A stretch of 64,000 nucleotides of DNA. Origin: Myxococcales bacterium. Lineage in GTDB: Bacteria > Myxococcota_A > UBA9042. The DNA is taken from NCBI GenBank assembly GCA_009692425.1, contig SHZF01000015.1:17186-81185 (forward strand), written 5' to 3'. The notes beneath the pieces are model-generated. The model was given only the letters and a program-made list of their open reading frames with translations, did not search any database and had not been told where the DNA came from. The translations under genes were made by a program, and so were the position numbers. Below, piece after piece: positions 12,812 to 22,100 of this stretch (its first letter is position 1; the number at the start of each line of letters is the position of its first letter).

Positions 12812-12853
12812 AGGGCCCGTACAAGACGGGTTAGGGCCCGTGTAAGATCAACA
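12812..12853. promoter_or_regulatory. Direct repeat AGGGCCCGTRYAAGA with 21-bp period upstream of ctaB (candidate operator)
   Basis: agggcccgtacaagacgggtt at 12812 followed by agggcccgtgtaagatcaac at 12833. Confidence 0.4.
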
Positions 12854-12901
12854 CCCGCAGCGCCCGCGGCCCCCGACCGCGACGCCACCGAGTCCGAGCC
12901 G

Positions 12902-13867
12902 ATGAACGCATCGCCCGCCGCAGCTGCGCGCTTTTCCCGTTCGGCCGACGCCGAAGGGTTGCGCGATTCCAGACCGGCGTACGCCATCGTCCCGTCCACG
13001 CGCGACCGCCTGCGCGGCTACCTGTCGATGACGCGCCCCTCGGTGGTCGGCCTCGTGTTCTTTACCGGCGTACCCGCACTCGCCATCGACGGTTTCGGGT
13101 GGCCCGGATGGGCACGCTCGAGCACGATCCTGCTCGGCATTGCCCTGTGCGCTGCCGCCTCCTCGGTGTTCAACGCGTGGCTTGAGCGCGCCTCGGATGC
13201 CCTGATGGAGCGCACGCGGACCCGCCCCTTGCCGACCGGGCTCATCGAACCGCGCGCGGCGTTGCTCTGGGGCATGGTCCTGCTGGTCGGAGGCGTCGGC
13301 ACGCTTTTCGCGATCGGCGGCATGCCGGGCGCGCTCGCAGGGGCAGCGACGGTCGCGTTCTATGTCTTCGTCTACACGATCTGGCTCAAACCGCGCACTC
13401 CGCTGAACATCGTGATCGGGGGCGCTGCCGGTGCCGCACCGCCGCTGATCGTCGATGCGTGCCTGACGGGCGGCATCGGCCTGATGAGCCTGACGCTTTT
13501 CACGCTCGTGTTCTTGTGGACGCCACCGCATTTCTGGGCGATCGCGCTGTTCCGCAAGGAGGACTACGCGCGCGCCGGCTTCCCGATGCTGCCCAACACC
13601 CACGGCGACGCCGCGACCCGCCGCCGCATCGTGCTGTACGCGCTCTGCCTGGTGCCTTTTGCGCTGCTGCCCGCGCTGACCCGCAACCTCAGCCTGGCGT
13701 ACGGGGCGTTCGCGCTCGTCGTCTCCCTGTGGTTCGTGTGGGAGTGCGTGGAACTACTGCGCAAGGCCGACGTCGCGCGTGCCCGCCGTACCTTCTTCGC
13801 CTCGCTGCTCTACTTGCACTTGCTGTTCACCGGCATGACGGTGGATCTCCTCCTGCTCCGGACCTGA
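12902..13867 (+). CDS. ctaB: Protoheme IX farnesyltransferase (heme O synthase)
   Basis: UbiA family: FNAWLERASDALMERTRTRPLPTG, YTIWLKPRTPLNIVIGGAAGAAPPLI, WTPPHFWAIALFRKEDYARAGFPMLPNTHG. Confidence 0.96.
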   Translation: MNASPAAAARFSRSADAEGLRDSRPAYAIVPSTRDRLRGYLSMTRPSVVGLVFFTGVPALAIDGFGWPGWARSSTILLGIALCAAASSVFNAWLERASDALMERTRTRPLPTGLIEPRAALLWGMVLLVGGVGTLFAIGGMPGALAGAATVAFYVFVYTIWLKPRTPLNIVIGGAAGAAPPLIVDACLTGGIGLMSLTLFTLVFLWTPPHFWAIALFRKEDYARAGFPMLPNTHGDAATRRRIVLYALCLVPFALLPALTRNLSLAYGAFALVVSLWFVWECVELLRKADVARARRTFFASLLYLHLLFTGMTVDLLLLRT

Positions 13868-13880
13868 CGATTGCGCCCAA

Positions 13881-13977
13881 AGTGAAGCGCGCACCCAACG
13901 GCAGTGCGCGCTGCACCAAAAGTACGTGCCCGAACAAATGAAGTGCGCGCCCGAACAAAAGTGCGCCCCCACCCTGC
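13881..13977. repeat. Degenerate ~18-bp tandem repeat upstream of coxB
   Basis: Units agtgcgcgctgcaccaaa / agtacgtgcccgaacaaatga / agtgcgcgcccgaacaaa / agtgcgcccccaccctg, with a more diverged unit before. Confidence 0.7.
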
Positions 13978-14027
13978 CCTGCGTTGCCGCCGCTCGCGTC
14001 CACTCGATGCAACTTCAGAGGAAGCCG

Positions 14028-15101
14028 ATGACCTGGTCGCTCCCCCATTTCCGACGTGCGGTCGCCCGTGCGCCTGGTCGCCTGCTAGCCCTCGTGGCGC
14101 TGGCTCTGCTGGCCATCGCGTGCAACGAAGCGCACCCACGCAACACGCTGCAACCCATCGCAGACACCGGCGACATCAGTGCGTGGTTCTACCACATGCT
14201 GTTGTGGGTCGATGTCGTCATCCTCGTGCTCGTCATGGGCGTCTGGACGTTTGCAGTCCTAAAGTACCGCCAGCGCCCGGGCGACACTGAGCTGCCGCCG
14301 CAGGACTTCGGCAACCACAAGCTCGAGCTGATCTGGACGGTATTGCCCACTATCATCGTGATTGCGATCACCGTGCCGACCGTCGGCGGCATCTTCAAAC
14401 TGGCGGAGCGCCCCGACCCGAACCAGAAGATCATCGTGGTCGAGATCACCGGCAAGCAGTGGTGGTGGGAGTTCGACTACATCAAGGAAGGCATCAACAC
14501 GGCAAACGAACTGCACGTCGAGGCCGGCACGCAGGTGCTGCTCCACATGACGTCGGCCGACGTGATCCACGCGTGGTGGGTGCCGCGGCTGGGTGGCAAG
14601 CGCGACGCCACGCCGGGGCGGCGCCAGGACATGCACTTCATCGCCCGCGAGGTCGGAACCTTCGACGGCCAGTGTGCGGAGTTGTGCGGCGCGAGCCACG
14701 CGCTGATGGGTACGCGCATCATCGTACACCCTCCCGCCGGCGAGGACAGCTACCAGCACTGGGTCGAGGAGCAGCAGGAAAAGGCGAAGGAGCCTGCGGC
14801 CGGCAGCCCCGAGGAGAAGGGCCGCAAGGTCTTCCTCGAAAAGGGCTGCGTGGCGTGCCACTCGATTGCGGGCGTGGCCGAACTCGCGCCGGGCGCCCGC
14901 TCGCGCACGTCGGGCCCGAACCTGACGCACGTGGGCGGCCGCACGCGCATCGCCGCCAACACGCTGGAGAACAACGTCGATAACCTGGCGAAGTGGATCA
15001 AGAACCCGCAGTCCATCAAGCCCGGCGCGCTGATGACGAACCTCGGCCTCACGGACGAGGACGCGAAGGCCGTCGCCACCTACCTGTTCAGCTTGAAATA
15101 G
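14028..15101 (+). CDS. coxB: Cytochrome c oxidase subunit II with C-terminal cytochrome c domain
   Basis: Lipobox-like LLAIACNEA; CuA motif DGQCAELCGASHALMGTRI; heme site KGCVACHSIAG. Confidence 0.95.
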   Translation: MTWSLPHFRRAVARAPGRLLALVALALLAIACNEAHPRNTLQPIADTGDISAWFYHMLLWVDVVILVLVMGVWTFAVLKYRQRPGDTELPPQDFGNHKLELIWTVLPTIIVIAITVPTVGGIFKLAERPDPNQKIIVVEITGKQWWWEFDYIKEGINTANELHVEAGTQVLLHMTSADVIHAWWVPRLGGKRDATPGRRQDMHFIAREVGTFDGQCAELCGASHALMGTRIIVHPPAGEDSYQHWVEEQQEKAKEPAAGSPEEKGRKVFLEKGCVACHSIAGVAELAPGARSRTSGPNLTHVGGRTRIAANTLENNVDNLAKWIKNPQSIKPGALMTNLGLTDEDAKAVATYLFSLK

Positions 15102-15173
15102 CCGCTCGGCTTGAAACCGCCGTACCGGACCGCACCTGGACCCTGATCGTCCCGACCGCCCTGGAGCGACACG

Positions 15174-17000
15174 ATGGCTTCGATTGCAGATTTCGCCGGC
15201 GCACAGCCGCCCGTCTACCACCAGGAGCGCGAGTCCAAGTACGGCCTCAGCGACTGGTTGACCACGGTAGACCACAAGAAGATCGGCATCCTGTACGGCA
15301 TCTCCGGCCTCGCGGGCCTCGCCGTCGGTGGGCTCGAAGCGCTGTTGTTCCGCATCCAACTCGCCCAACCCGACCAGCACATCTTCGTCGGCGACCAGTT
15401 CAATGGGCTCGTCACGATGCACGCGACGACGATGGTCTTCATGGCCGTCATGCCGCTCATCGCCGCAATCTCAAACTATTTCGTGCCGTTGATGATCGGC
15501 GCCCGGGACGTCGCCTTCCCGCGCCTGAACGCATTCTCGTACTGGACGTTCCTTTTCGGCGTGCTGCTGATGCACTCGTCGTTGATTTTCGCTGAATTCC
15601 CTGCCGCGGGCTGGACCGGCTACGCGCCCCTGACCACCAAGCCGTACGGCGCCGGCGGCATCGATTTCTGGTGGGCTGGCCTGGCGATGCTCGCAATCTC
15701 GTCGATGATCGCTGGCGTGAATTTCGTAGTGACGATTCTGAACATGCGCGCGCCGGGCATGACGTTGATGCGCGTGCCGGTGCTGGCGTGGATGATCCTG
15801 GTCGTCCAGTTCCTGCTCGCGTTCTCGTTCCCGCCCGTCACGGTTGGCCTGATCCTGCTGGCATTCGACCGCACGTTCGGTTCGGTGTTCTACGAGACGT
15901 CGATGGGCGGCGACCCGCACTTGTGGCAGCACCTGTTCTGGCTGTTCGGGCACCCCGAGGTCTACGTGCTGATCCTGCCGTCGATGGGCATCGTGTCGGA
16001 GGTGCTGCCGGTGTTCAGCCGCAAGCCGCTGTTCGGCCACCACGCGGTCATCTTCTCAGGAATCTTTATTGGTTTCGTTGGATTCGGCGTGTGGGGCCAT
16101 CACATGTTCACTTCGGGCATGGGCCCGATCGCGGACGCGGCGTTCGCCGTGACGACCGCCATCATCGCCGTCCCGACCGGCGTAAAGATCTTCAACTGGC
16201 TCGGCACGCTGGTGCACGCGAAGATGCGCCTTACCACGGCGATGTTGTTTGCCGTGACGTTCATCCCGCAGTTCACGATCGGTGGCCTGTCGGGCGTCAT
16301 GCACGCCAGCCCGCCACTGGACCTGCAGCAGCACGATTCGTACTTCGTGGTCGCACACTTCCACTACGTGCTGGTGGGCGGCGCGCTCACGGGCCTGTTC
16401 GCCGGCGCGTACTTCTACCTGCCCAAGATCACGGGACGGCTGCTCGACGAAACGCTCGGCAAGATCCACTTCTGGATGTTCATCATCGGCTTCAACCTCA
16501 CGTTCTTCCCGATGCACTTGCTCGGCAACAACGGCATGCCGCGGCGCATCTTCACGTATCCGGCCGACGCGGGCTGGAATACGGAGAACATGATCGGCAC
16601 GATCGGCGTTGTGTTTCAGGTGGTTTCGGTGCTCATCTTCTTCTACAACATGATGGTCAGTTCGAAGAAGGGCGCCGTCGCGGGCAGCGACCCGTGGGAT
16701 GCGAACACGCTCGAGTGGATGATTCCGTCGCCGCCACCCGTGCACAACTTCGACTTCACGCCCGTCGTGCTGTCGGAGCGCCCGCTGTGGGACCACAAGT
16801 ACACGCCGGGCTTCGAGATCACGGTGCCGGCGCAGCGCGAAGAGATCCACATGCCGTCGTACTCGTGGCGGCCGATTATCGTGTCGGGCTTCGTGCTGCT
16901 TGTGCTGATCGGCCTGCTCTCGCACATCTGGGCGCTTTCAGTGGTCGGCGGCGTGGGCATCGTGGTGGGCGTGTATTTCTGGGTATCCGAGCCGGTGTAG
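15174..17000 (+). CDS. coxA: Cytochrome c oxidase subunit I
   Basis: LTTVDHKKIGILY, HATTMVFMAVMP, FWLFGHPEVYVLILPSMGIVSE, GVWGHHMFTSGM, HDSYFVVAHFHYVLVGG. Confidence 0.98.
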   Translation: MASIADFAGAQPPVYHQERESKYGLSDWLTTVDHKKIGILYGISGLAGLAVGGLEALLFRIQLAQPDQHIFVGDQFNGLVTMHATTMVFMAVMPLIAAISNYFVPLMIGARDVAFPRLNAFSYWTFLFGVLLMHSSLIFAEFPAAGWTGYAPLTTKPYGAGGIDFWWAGLAMLAISSMIAGVNFVVTILNMRAPGMTLMRVPVLAWMILVVQFLLAFSFPPVTVGLILLAFDRTFGSVFYETSMGGDPHLWQHLFWLFGHPEVYVLILPSMGIVSEVLPVFSRKPLFGHHAVIFSGIFIGFVGFGVWGHHMFTSGMGPIADAAFAVTTAIIAVPTGVKIFNWLGTLVHAKMRLTTAMLFAVTFIPQFTIGGLSGVMHASPPLDLQQHDSYFVVAHFHYVLVGGALTGLFAGAYFYLPKITGRLLDETLGKIHFWMFIIGFNLTFFPMHLLGNNGMPRRIFTYPADAGWNTENMIGTIGVVFQVVSVLIFFYNMMVSSKKGAVAGSDPWDANTLEWMIPSPPPVHNFDFTPVVLSERPLWDHKYTPGFEITVPAQREEIHMPSYSWRPIIVSGFVLLVLIGLLSHIWALSVVGGVGIVVGVYFWVSEPV

Positions 17001-17068
17001 CTGGCACTGTTGCGCGTGTTGCGTCGCTGCGCGGCCCGGGCGGGCCGTAGCGAGTGAGAGGGGTCGAA

Positions 17069-17749
17069 ATGAGTGAAGCAGTTGCCATCGCCCACGACGG
17101 GCACAGCCACGACGGGCACGGGCATGATGCCGGCCACGGGCATGATGCCGGCCACGGGCACCACCAGTTGACCGAGAACAACTTCCTGGGGCTGCCGAAC
17201 ATCAAGCTGGCGATGTGGGCGTTCCTGGGGTCGGAGTGCATGTTCTTCGGGTCGCTGATCGGGACCTACTTCTTCTACCGGGAGATGAGTCTCGGCGGGC
17301 CGATGCCCGAGGACATCTTCGACGTCAACATCACGTCGATCTCAACGTTCTTGCTGCTGATGTCGTCCGTCACGATGGCCCTTGCGGTCGACAACGCGCG
17401 CCAGCGGAACTTCGGCAAGATGAGGGCGTTCATCCTGGCCACGGCCGCGCAGGGGGCTGCGTTCGTCGGCTTCCAGATCTACGAGTTCTCGCACTTCGTC
17501 GCCCACGGGCTCAAGCTGTCGACGTCCCTGTTCGGCTCGACGTTCTACACGATGACCGGCTTTCACGGCGCGCATGTGTCGGTCGGCGTCATCTGGCTGG
17601 TGATGGTGGCGTTGCTGGCGACGCAGGGCAAGCTCAACAAGGACAAGATTGCCATCAATGTCGAGGTCATGGGCCTGTACTGGCACTTCGTCGACATCGT
17701 CTGGATCATCATCTTCACGTTCGTCTACCTGCTGGAGTTCACGCGTTGA
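17069..17749 (+). CDS. coxC: Cytochrome c oxidase subunit III with His-rich N-terminus
   Basis: KLAMWAFLGSECMFFGSLIGTYFFYR, FYTMTGFHGAHVSVGVIWL, GLYWHFVDIVWIIIFTFVYLLEF; N-term HDGHSHDGHGHDAGHGHDAGHGHH. Confidence 0.95.
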   Translation: MSEAVAIAHDGHSHDGHGHDAGHGHDAGHGHHQLTENNFLGLPNIKLAMWAFLGSECMFFGSLIGTYFFYREMSLGGPMPEDIFDVNITSISTFLLLMSSVTMALAVDNARQRNFGKMRAFILATAAQGAAFVGFQIYEFSHFVAHGLKLSTSLFGSTFYTMTGFHGAHVSVGVIWLVMVALLATQGKLNKDKIAINVEVMGLYWHFVDIVWIIIFTFVYLLEFTR

Positions 17750-17765
17750 ATTCTGGAGTACACCC

Positions 17766-18515
17766 ATGAGCCACCCCACGCACGCAGACGGCGGCCACGA
17801 TCTGCCGCACTCGCACCAGAAGCACTACCTCATCGTCGCCGCCGTGCTCACAGTCGTGACTGCGGTCGAGATCGGCATCCTGTTCCTGCCGGCGGTCAAC
17901 GGCACGTGGTGGGTGGTGCCGTTCATCGGCGTGCTCGCCGTGTTCAAGTTCGGGCTCGTCGTCGGCGAGTTCATGCACCTGCGGCCGGATCACGGCGTGT
18001 ACAAGTTCCTGTTCATGTCGCCGATGTTCTTGGCACTTTTCAGTTTCATCGCCCTCAGCGCACTCGCCGTGGTCACCTACCAGCCGTTCGGCGGCGGCTA
18101 CGCGATCACACAGCGCGACCGCAAGGCCGGCTTCGTGCCCCCGTCGGCGGGCGGCGGCTTCGAGGTCGCCTGGCCCGAAGACAAGCTGAAGGCCGCGTTT
18201 GCCGAAGCCGAAAAGGGCGGCTTCGCGAAGGGCAAGGCGACATTCGCATCGACGTGCGCCAACTGCCACCGCGGCGACGGCGGCGGCATGCCCGCGCTTG
18301 GCCCGAACATGACCGACGATTGCTTCAAGCACGGTGGGAGCCTGGCCGAACTGTACACGACGATCGGCAAGGGCGTGCAGGGCACCGCGATGCCGGCGTG
18401 GTCGACGTCGATGAGCCCCGATGCCATTCGCCAAGCGGCGTTCTTCGTGCGCAGCCTCAAGGGCAAGAATGTCGCCGGCGGCTTGGAGTGCGTCGGCACG
18501 AAGGTCGCGGACTAG
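17766..18515 (+). CDS. Cytochrome c oxidase subunit IV-like TM domain fused to cytochrome c
   Basis: Three TM COX4_pro-like segment (YLIVAAVLTVVTAVEIGILF...VVGEFMHLRPD), then CANCHRGDGGGMPALGPNMTD...GVQGTAMPAW. Confidence 0.9.
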   Translation: MSHPTHADGGHDLPHSHQKHYLIVAAVLTVVTAVEIGILFLPAVNGTWWVVPFIGVLAVFKFGLVVGEFMHLRPDHGVYKFLFMSPMFLALFSFIALSALAVVTYQPFGGGYAITQRDRKAGFVPPSAGGGFEVAWPEDKLKAAFAEAEKGGFAKGKATFASTCANCHRGDGGGMPALGPNMTDDCFKHGGSLAELYTTIGKGVQGTAMPAWSTSMSPDAIRQAAFFVRSLKGKNVAGGLECVGTKVAD

Positions 18516-18521
18516 CCTCCG

Positions 18522-19544
18522 ATGCGTTTGCGGTCGTGGGCCGCCGGAGCCGCCACCGCGGTTGCTGGCTCCGGTAGCGCGCTGGCGTGGCTGCCGTCGG
18601 CGTGGGCGCATCCGTCGGGCCTGCCCCAGTTGCGCGATCGGGCGGGCGTCGTCTGGCAGGATGCGACGGCTGCACTGGTGTGGGACGTCCACGAGAGCAT
18701 CGTCATCGGCGTCGTGCTGCTGGCGCTGCTGTACGGGCTCGCGATCACGCGTTGGCGGGTGAGGTTCGGCTGGTCGGAGCAGCCGGCCGATCGCTGGCAG
18801 GTGGCGCTGTTCTACGCCAATTGCGGGCTGCTCTACGTCACACTCGACGGGGTCCTGCACCACCTTGCCGACGAGCTGTTCTTCTCGGCGCACATGCTGC
18901 AGCACATGCTGCTCCAGCTGATCTGGGCGCCGCTGCTCGTGTTCAGCGTGCCGGACTGGCTGTGGCGAGCGCTGTTGCGACCTCGGGCGATCGGCGCAGT
19001 CGGGCGCTTCTTGTCGCGGCCGATGGTGGCGTTCCTCGCGTTCAACGGCTTCATGTGGGGCTGGCATTACCCGGCGATGTACGACCTCGCCCTGCGCAAC
19101 CACCCCTGGCACATCGTGCAGCACCTGTGTTTCATGAGCTCGGCGGTGCTGCTGTGGTGGGTGCTCATCGGGCCGCTGCCCGAGCTCCGCGCCAGCTATG
19201 CCCGGCGCATGGTGTTCATTTTCGCGAACATGCTGGCGATGAAGGGGCTGGGCCTGTCGCTCGCCCTGTCGGACCACGTCATCTACCCGTTCTACAGCGA
19301 GAATGTGCGCGCGCTCGGGCTCGATCCCCTGTCAGACCAACAGCTCGGCGCCATGCTGATGTGGATGCCTGGAGGCGGCTTCCTGTGGTTCGGCATGGCG
19401 CGCATCTGGTGGCAGTGGTTGCGCTCGGGCACGCCGCGCAAGGGACTGACCGGCATCGCCTCGATCGACGCGGAGCGCGCGCGCCGGAATGGTACGCTGC
19501 CGCCCCACTCGACGGGACCAACACCCGCGCACGAGGCGGCATGA
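18522..19544 (+). CDS. ctaG: Cytochrome c oxidase assembly protein, CtaG (caa3_CtaG) family
   Basis: Multi-TM, HMLQHMLLQLIWAPLLVFSVP, FNGFMWGWHYPAMYDLALRN, HIVQHLCFMSSAVLLWWVLIGP. Confidence 0.9.
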   Translation: MRLRSWAAGAATAVAGSGSALAWLPSAWAHPSGLPQLRDRAGVVWQDATAALVWDVHESIVIGVVLLALLYGLAITRWRVRFGWSEQPADRWQVALFYANCGLLYVTLDGVLHHLADELFFSAHMLQHMLLQLIWAPLLVFSVPDWLWRALLRPRAIGAVGRFLSRPMVAFLAFNGFMWGWHYPAMYDLALRNHPWHIVQHLCFMSSAVLLWWVLIGPLPELRASYARRMVFIFANMLAMKGLGLSLALSDHVIYPFYSENVRALGLDPLSDQQLGAMLMWMPGGGFLWFGMARIWWQWLRSGTPRKGLTGIASIDAERARRNGTLPPHSTGPTPAHEAA

Positions 19545-20083
19545 ACGCGGCCGCCCGACTGCGAATCGGGGCCCTCGCTGCGGTCGGATGCGGCATGGTC
19601 GCATGCTACAAGGATGGCTCGCAGAAGGTCGCTCCGGCGATGGCGCCACCACAGGCCTTGCGTGTCGACTCACCGGCGTTGGCGCCCAGCGGGGCCCCCG
19701 TTGCGCCCGCAGCGGCCGGCGAGGTGCGCGAGGTGGGCGGGCCAGGCGAGCGCGGCACCTTCCGATTTGTGTTGCGCTTCACGGCGCCCAAGGTCAACGA
19801 GCTGTTTGCGGTCGAGACCGTGGTGACGGACGCGGCGACGCACGCTCCCGTGCCCGGGGCGAAGTTCTCGCTCGACGCGACGATGCCCGAGCACGGCCAC
19901 GGCATGATGACGCAGCCGGAACACCGGGAGCTCGCGCCGGGGCGGTGGCGCACCGAAGGCATGAAGCTGCACATGCACGGCAAGTGGATCGTCGAGGCGA
20001 AGGCCGAGGCGGGCGGCCGCACCGACATCGTGAGGGTGCCATGGGACCAACCGCCCGCAGTCGCTGGACCCGTCCAGCCCTGA
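19541..20083 (+). CDS. YtkA/FixH-like lipoprotein
   Basis: CGMVACYKDG lipobox-like; MPEHGHGMMTQPEHRELAPGRWRTEGMKLHMHGKWIVEAKAEAGGRTDIVRVP. Confidence 0.7.
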   Translation: MNAAARLRIGALAAVGCGMVACYKDGSQKVAPAMAPPQALRVDSPALAPSGAPVAPAAAGEVREVGGPGERGTFRFVLRFTAPKVNELFAVETVVTDAATHAPVPGAKFSLDATMPEHGHGMMTQPEHRELAPGRWRTEGMKLHMHGKWIVEAKAEAGGRTDIVRVPWDQPPAVAGPVQP

Positions 20084-21393
20084 GGAATCGTGGATCCCCC
20101 GATCCACAGGTTCTGAGTCGGCGCACACACCGCCGAGGTGCGCGAACCGCCGCAGCCTGCGGGCTGGGCCTGGCAGTGCTCGCGTCGTGCGCGCCGCGCC
20201 TGGACCCGGATGCGCCGTGGAGCGCCAGCGAGTTTGCGCTGTTGCGCAGCCTGTCGCCCGTTGCCGCTCCCGCACCGAACGCCGGCAACCGATTCGCCGA
20301 CGACCCCGCGGCCGCCGCATTGGGGCAAGCGCTGTTTTTCGACAAGGGCCTTTCGGCCAATGGCCAGGTGGCGTGCGCGACTTGTCACCAACCCGCGCGC
20401 AGGTTCACCGACGGGCTGCGCCATGCACGCGGAGTCGGCGAGGCTCCCGCCAACGCTCCGACCTTGCTTGGCGCCCACAGCGTGCCTTTTCTGTTTCGCG
20501 ATGGCCGCAAGGACAGCCTGTGGTCTCAGGCGCTCGGCCCCCTCGAAGCGGAACCGGAGCATGGCTTTGACCGGATGGCGGCCGCCCATCACGTCGCGGC
20601 GCGCCATCGCCAGGCCTACGAGGCGACGTTCGGTCCCCTGCCGCCGCTGCAGGACAGCACGCGGTTTCCGGCCCACGCGCGGCCGGTCCCGCTCGACCGT
20701 GGGCATCCGCATGACCGTGCCTGGCAGGCAATGGCACACGTCGACCGCGCGGCCGTCGACCGCGTGTTTGCCCACATCGGCAAGGCGATCGAGGCGTATG
20801 AGCGCAAGCTGGTGCCCGGTCCGGCCCCCTTTGACCGCTACGTGGCCGCCGTGCTGCGCGCCGACCCCGCCGCCGCAACCCTGCTGCCCACGGCCGCGCG
20901 GCGCGGGCTGCGCCATTTCATCGGGGCGGCGCAGTGCGTGACGTGCCACAATGGGCCGTGGTTCACCGACGGTGCGTTCCACAACCTCGGCCTGCCGCGT
21001 GCGGCGCACGCCCCCTCGGGCATCGACGTCGGCCGGTCGCTGGGCGCGCAGCGCGTCAAGGAAGACGCGTTCCGCTGCGGTGGGCTCCACAGCGATACCA
21101 AGGATTGCCCAGAGTTGCGGTTCCTGAACCCGCGCTTTGCTGACTTCCTGGGCGCGTTCAAGACGCCATCGCTGAGAAACGTAGAGACAACAGCACCATA
21201 CATGCATACGGGCCAGTTTGCGACCTTGGCGGAGGTCTTGGCATTCTACCAGTCGCTGCCGGGTACCGCGGAGGTCGGGCACCGCGAACTGACGCTGTCG
21301 CTGGTGGCGCAGGACATCGATCCTGTCGAGATCATTGCGTTCCTTCACACCCTGACGAGTCCATTGCCCGACGCCCGTTGGCTGCACCCTTGA
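20041..21393 (+). CDS. Di-heme cytochrome c peroxidase / MauG family
   Basis: Two heme motifs VACATCHQPARRFTDG and AQCVTCHNGPWFTDGAFHNLG; FKTPSLRNVETTAPYMHTGQFATLAEVLAFY. Confidence 0.92.
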   Translation: MGPTARSRWTRPALRNRGSPDPQVLSRRTHRRGARTAAACGLGLAVLASCAPRLDPDAPWSASEFALLRSLSPVAAPAPNAGNRFADDPAAAALGQALFFDKGLSANGQVACATCHQPARRFTDGLRHARGVGEAPANAPTLLGAHSVPFLFRDGRKDSLWSQALGPLEAEPEHGFDRMAAAHHVAARHRQAYEATFGPLPPLQDSTRFPAHARPVPLDRGHPHDRAWQAMAHVDRAAVDRVFAHIGKAIEAYERKLVPGPAPFDRYVAAVLRADPAAATLLPTAARRGLRHFIGAAQCVTCHNGPWFTDGAFHNLGLPRAAHAPSGIDVGRSLGAQRVKEDAFRCGGLHSDTKDCPELRFLNPRFADFLGAFKTPSLRNVETTAPYMHTGQFATLAEVLAFYQSLPGTAEVGHRELTLSLVAQDIDPVEIIAFLHTLTSPLPDARWLHP

Positions 21394-21458
21394 ACCTGCG
21401 GCCGAGACAGCCGATCCTGTCGCGCTGCGGGCCGTTGCCGCCGAAGCTGAGACTGTCG

Positions 21459-22100
21459 ATGCACGCGACGACCGCTGCGACCACCCTGCTGCTGCTCGTC
21501 TCGGCGTGCGCCCAACCGCCGCCCGCCGAACTGACCGACATCGCCACCCTGCCCGCCTGGGAACTGACGTCCGACGCCGGGCAGTCCATCGGCTCGAAGA
21601 GCTTGGCGGGCAAGGTGTGGGTCGCCAATTTCCTGTTCACGTCGTGCCCCTCGTCCTGCCCGCCGTTGGCGCGTGCCACCAAGGAGTTGCAGGACCGTCT
21701 GGCGGCAGGCAGCACGGCGTCGGGCGGGCCGCCGATCCAGATCGTGTCGGTTTCGGTCGATCCGGTGACGGACACGCCTGACGTGTTGCGTGCATTCGGG
21801 GTGCAGTACGGGGCCGACCCGCGCGTCTGGCATTTTGCGACCGGCGACTACGACGCGATGGAACGGCTGGTGACCGACGGCTTCCTGCTGCCAATCCTGC
21901 GCAGCGACGTGCCCCCGCGCGGACTGCCGGGGCGCGCCGAGGCGGCCGGATTGCAGCGCCCGACCCCGATCGACACGGCCCACAGCCTGCAGTTCGTGGT
22001 GGTCGACGGCGCTGGCCGCATCCGCGGCGTGTTCGACAAGACCCCAGACGGCCTGGCGAAGGTCGAAAAGGTGGCGCGATGGCTGGCGAGCCACCCATGA
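21459..22100 (+). CDS. SCO1/SenC copper chaperone lipoprotein
   Basis: LLLLVSACAQPP lipobox; VWVANFLFTSCPSSCPPLARATKELQ, SVSVDPVTDTPDVLRAFG; H in DTAHSLQFVVVDGAGRIRG. Confidence 0.93.
   Translation: MHATTAATTLLLLVSACAQPPPAELTDIATLPAWELTSDAGQSIGSKSLAGKVWVANFLFTSCPSSCPPLARATKELQDRLAAGSTASGGPPIQIVSVSVDPVTDTPDVLRAFGVQYGADPRVWHFATGDYDAMERLVTDGFLLPILRSDVPPRGLPGRAEAAGLQRPTPIDTAHSLQFVVVDGAGRIRGVFDKTPDGLAKVEKVARWLASHP

Noticed and set aside
13754-13972. 72-aa minus ORF upstream of coxB (GAHFCSGAHFICSGTYF)
   Set aside because: Entirely explained by the 18-bp tandem repeat; no coding evidence.
20090-20107. Perfect inverted repeat GTGGATCCCCCGATCCAC as a terminator
   Set aside because: No U-tract and it lies inside the start region of the di-heme peroxidase CDS; likely chance or a minor structure.
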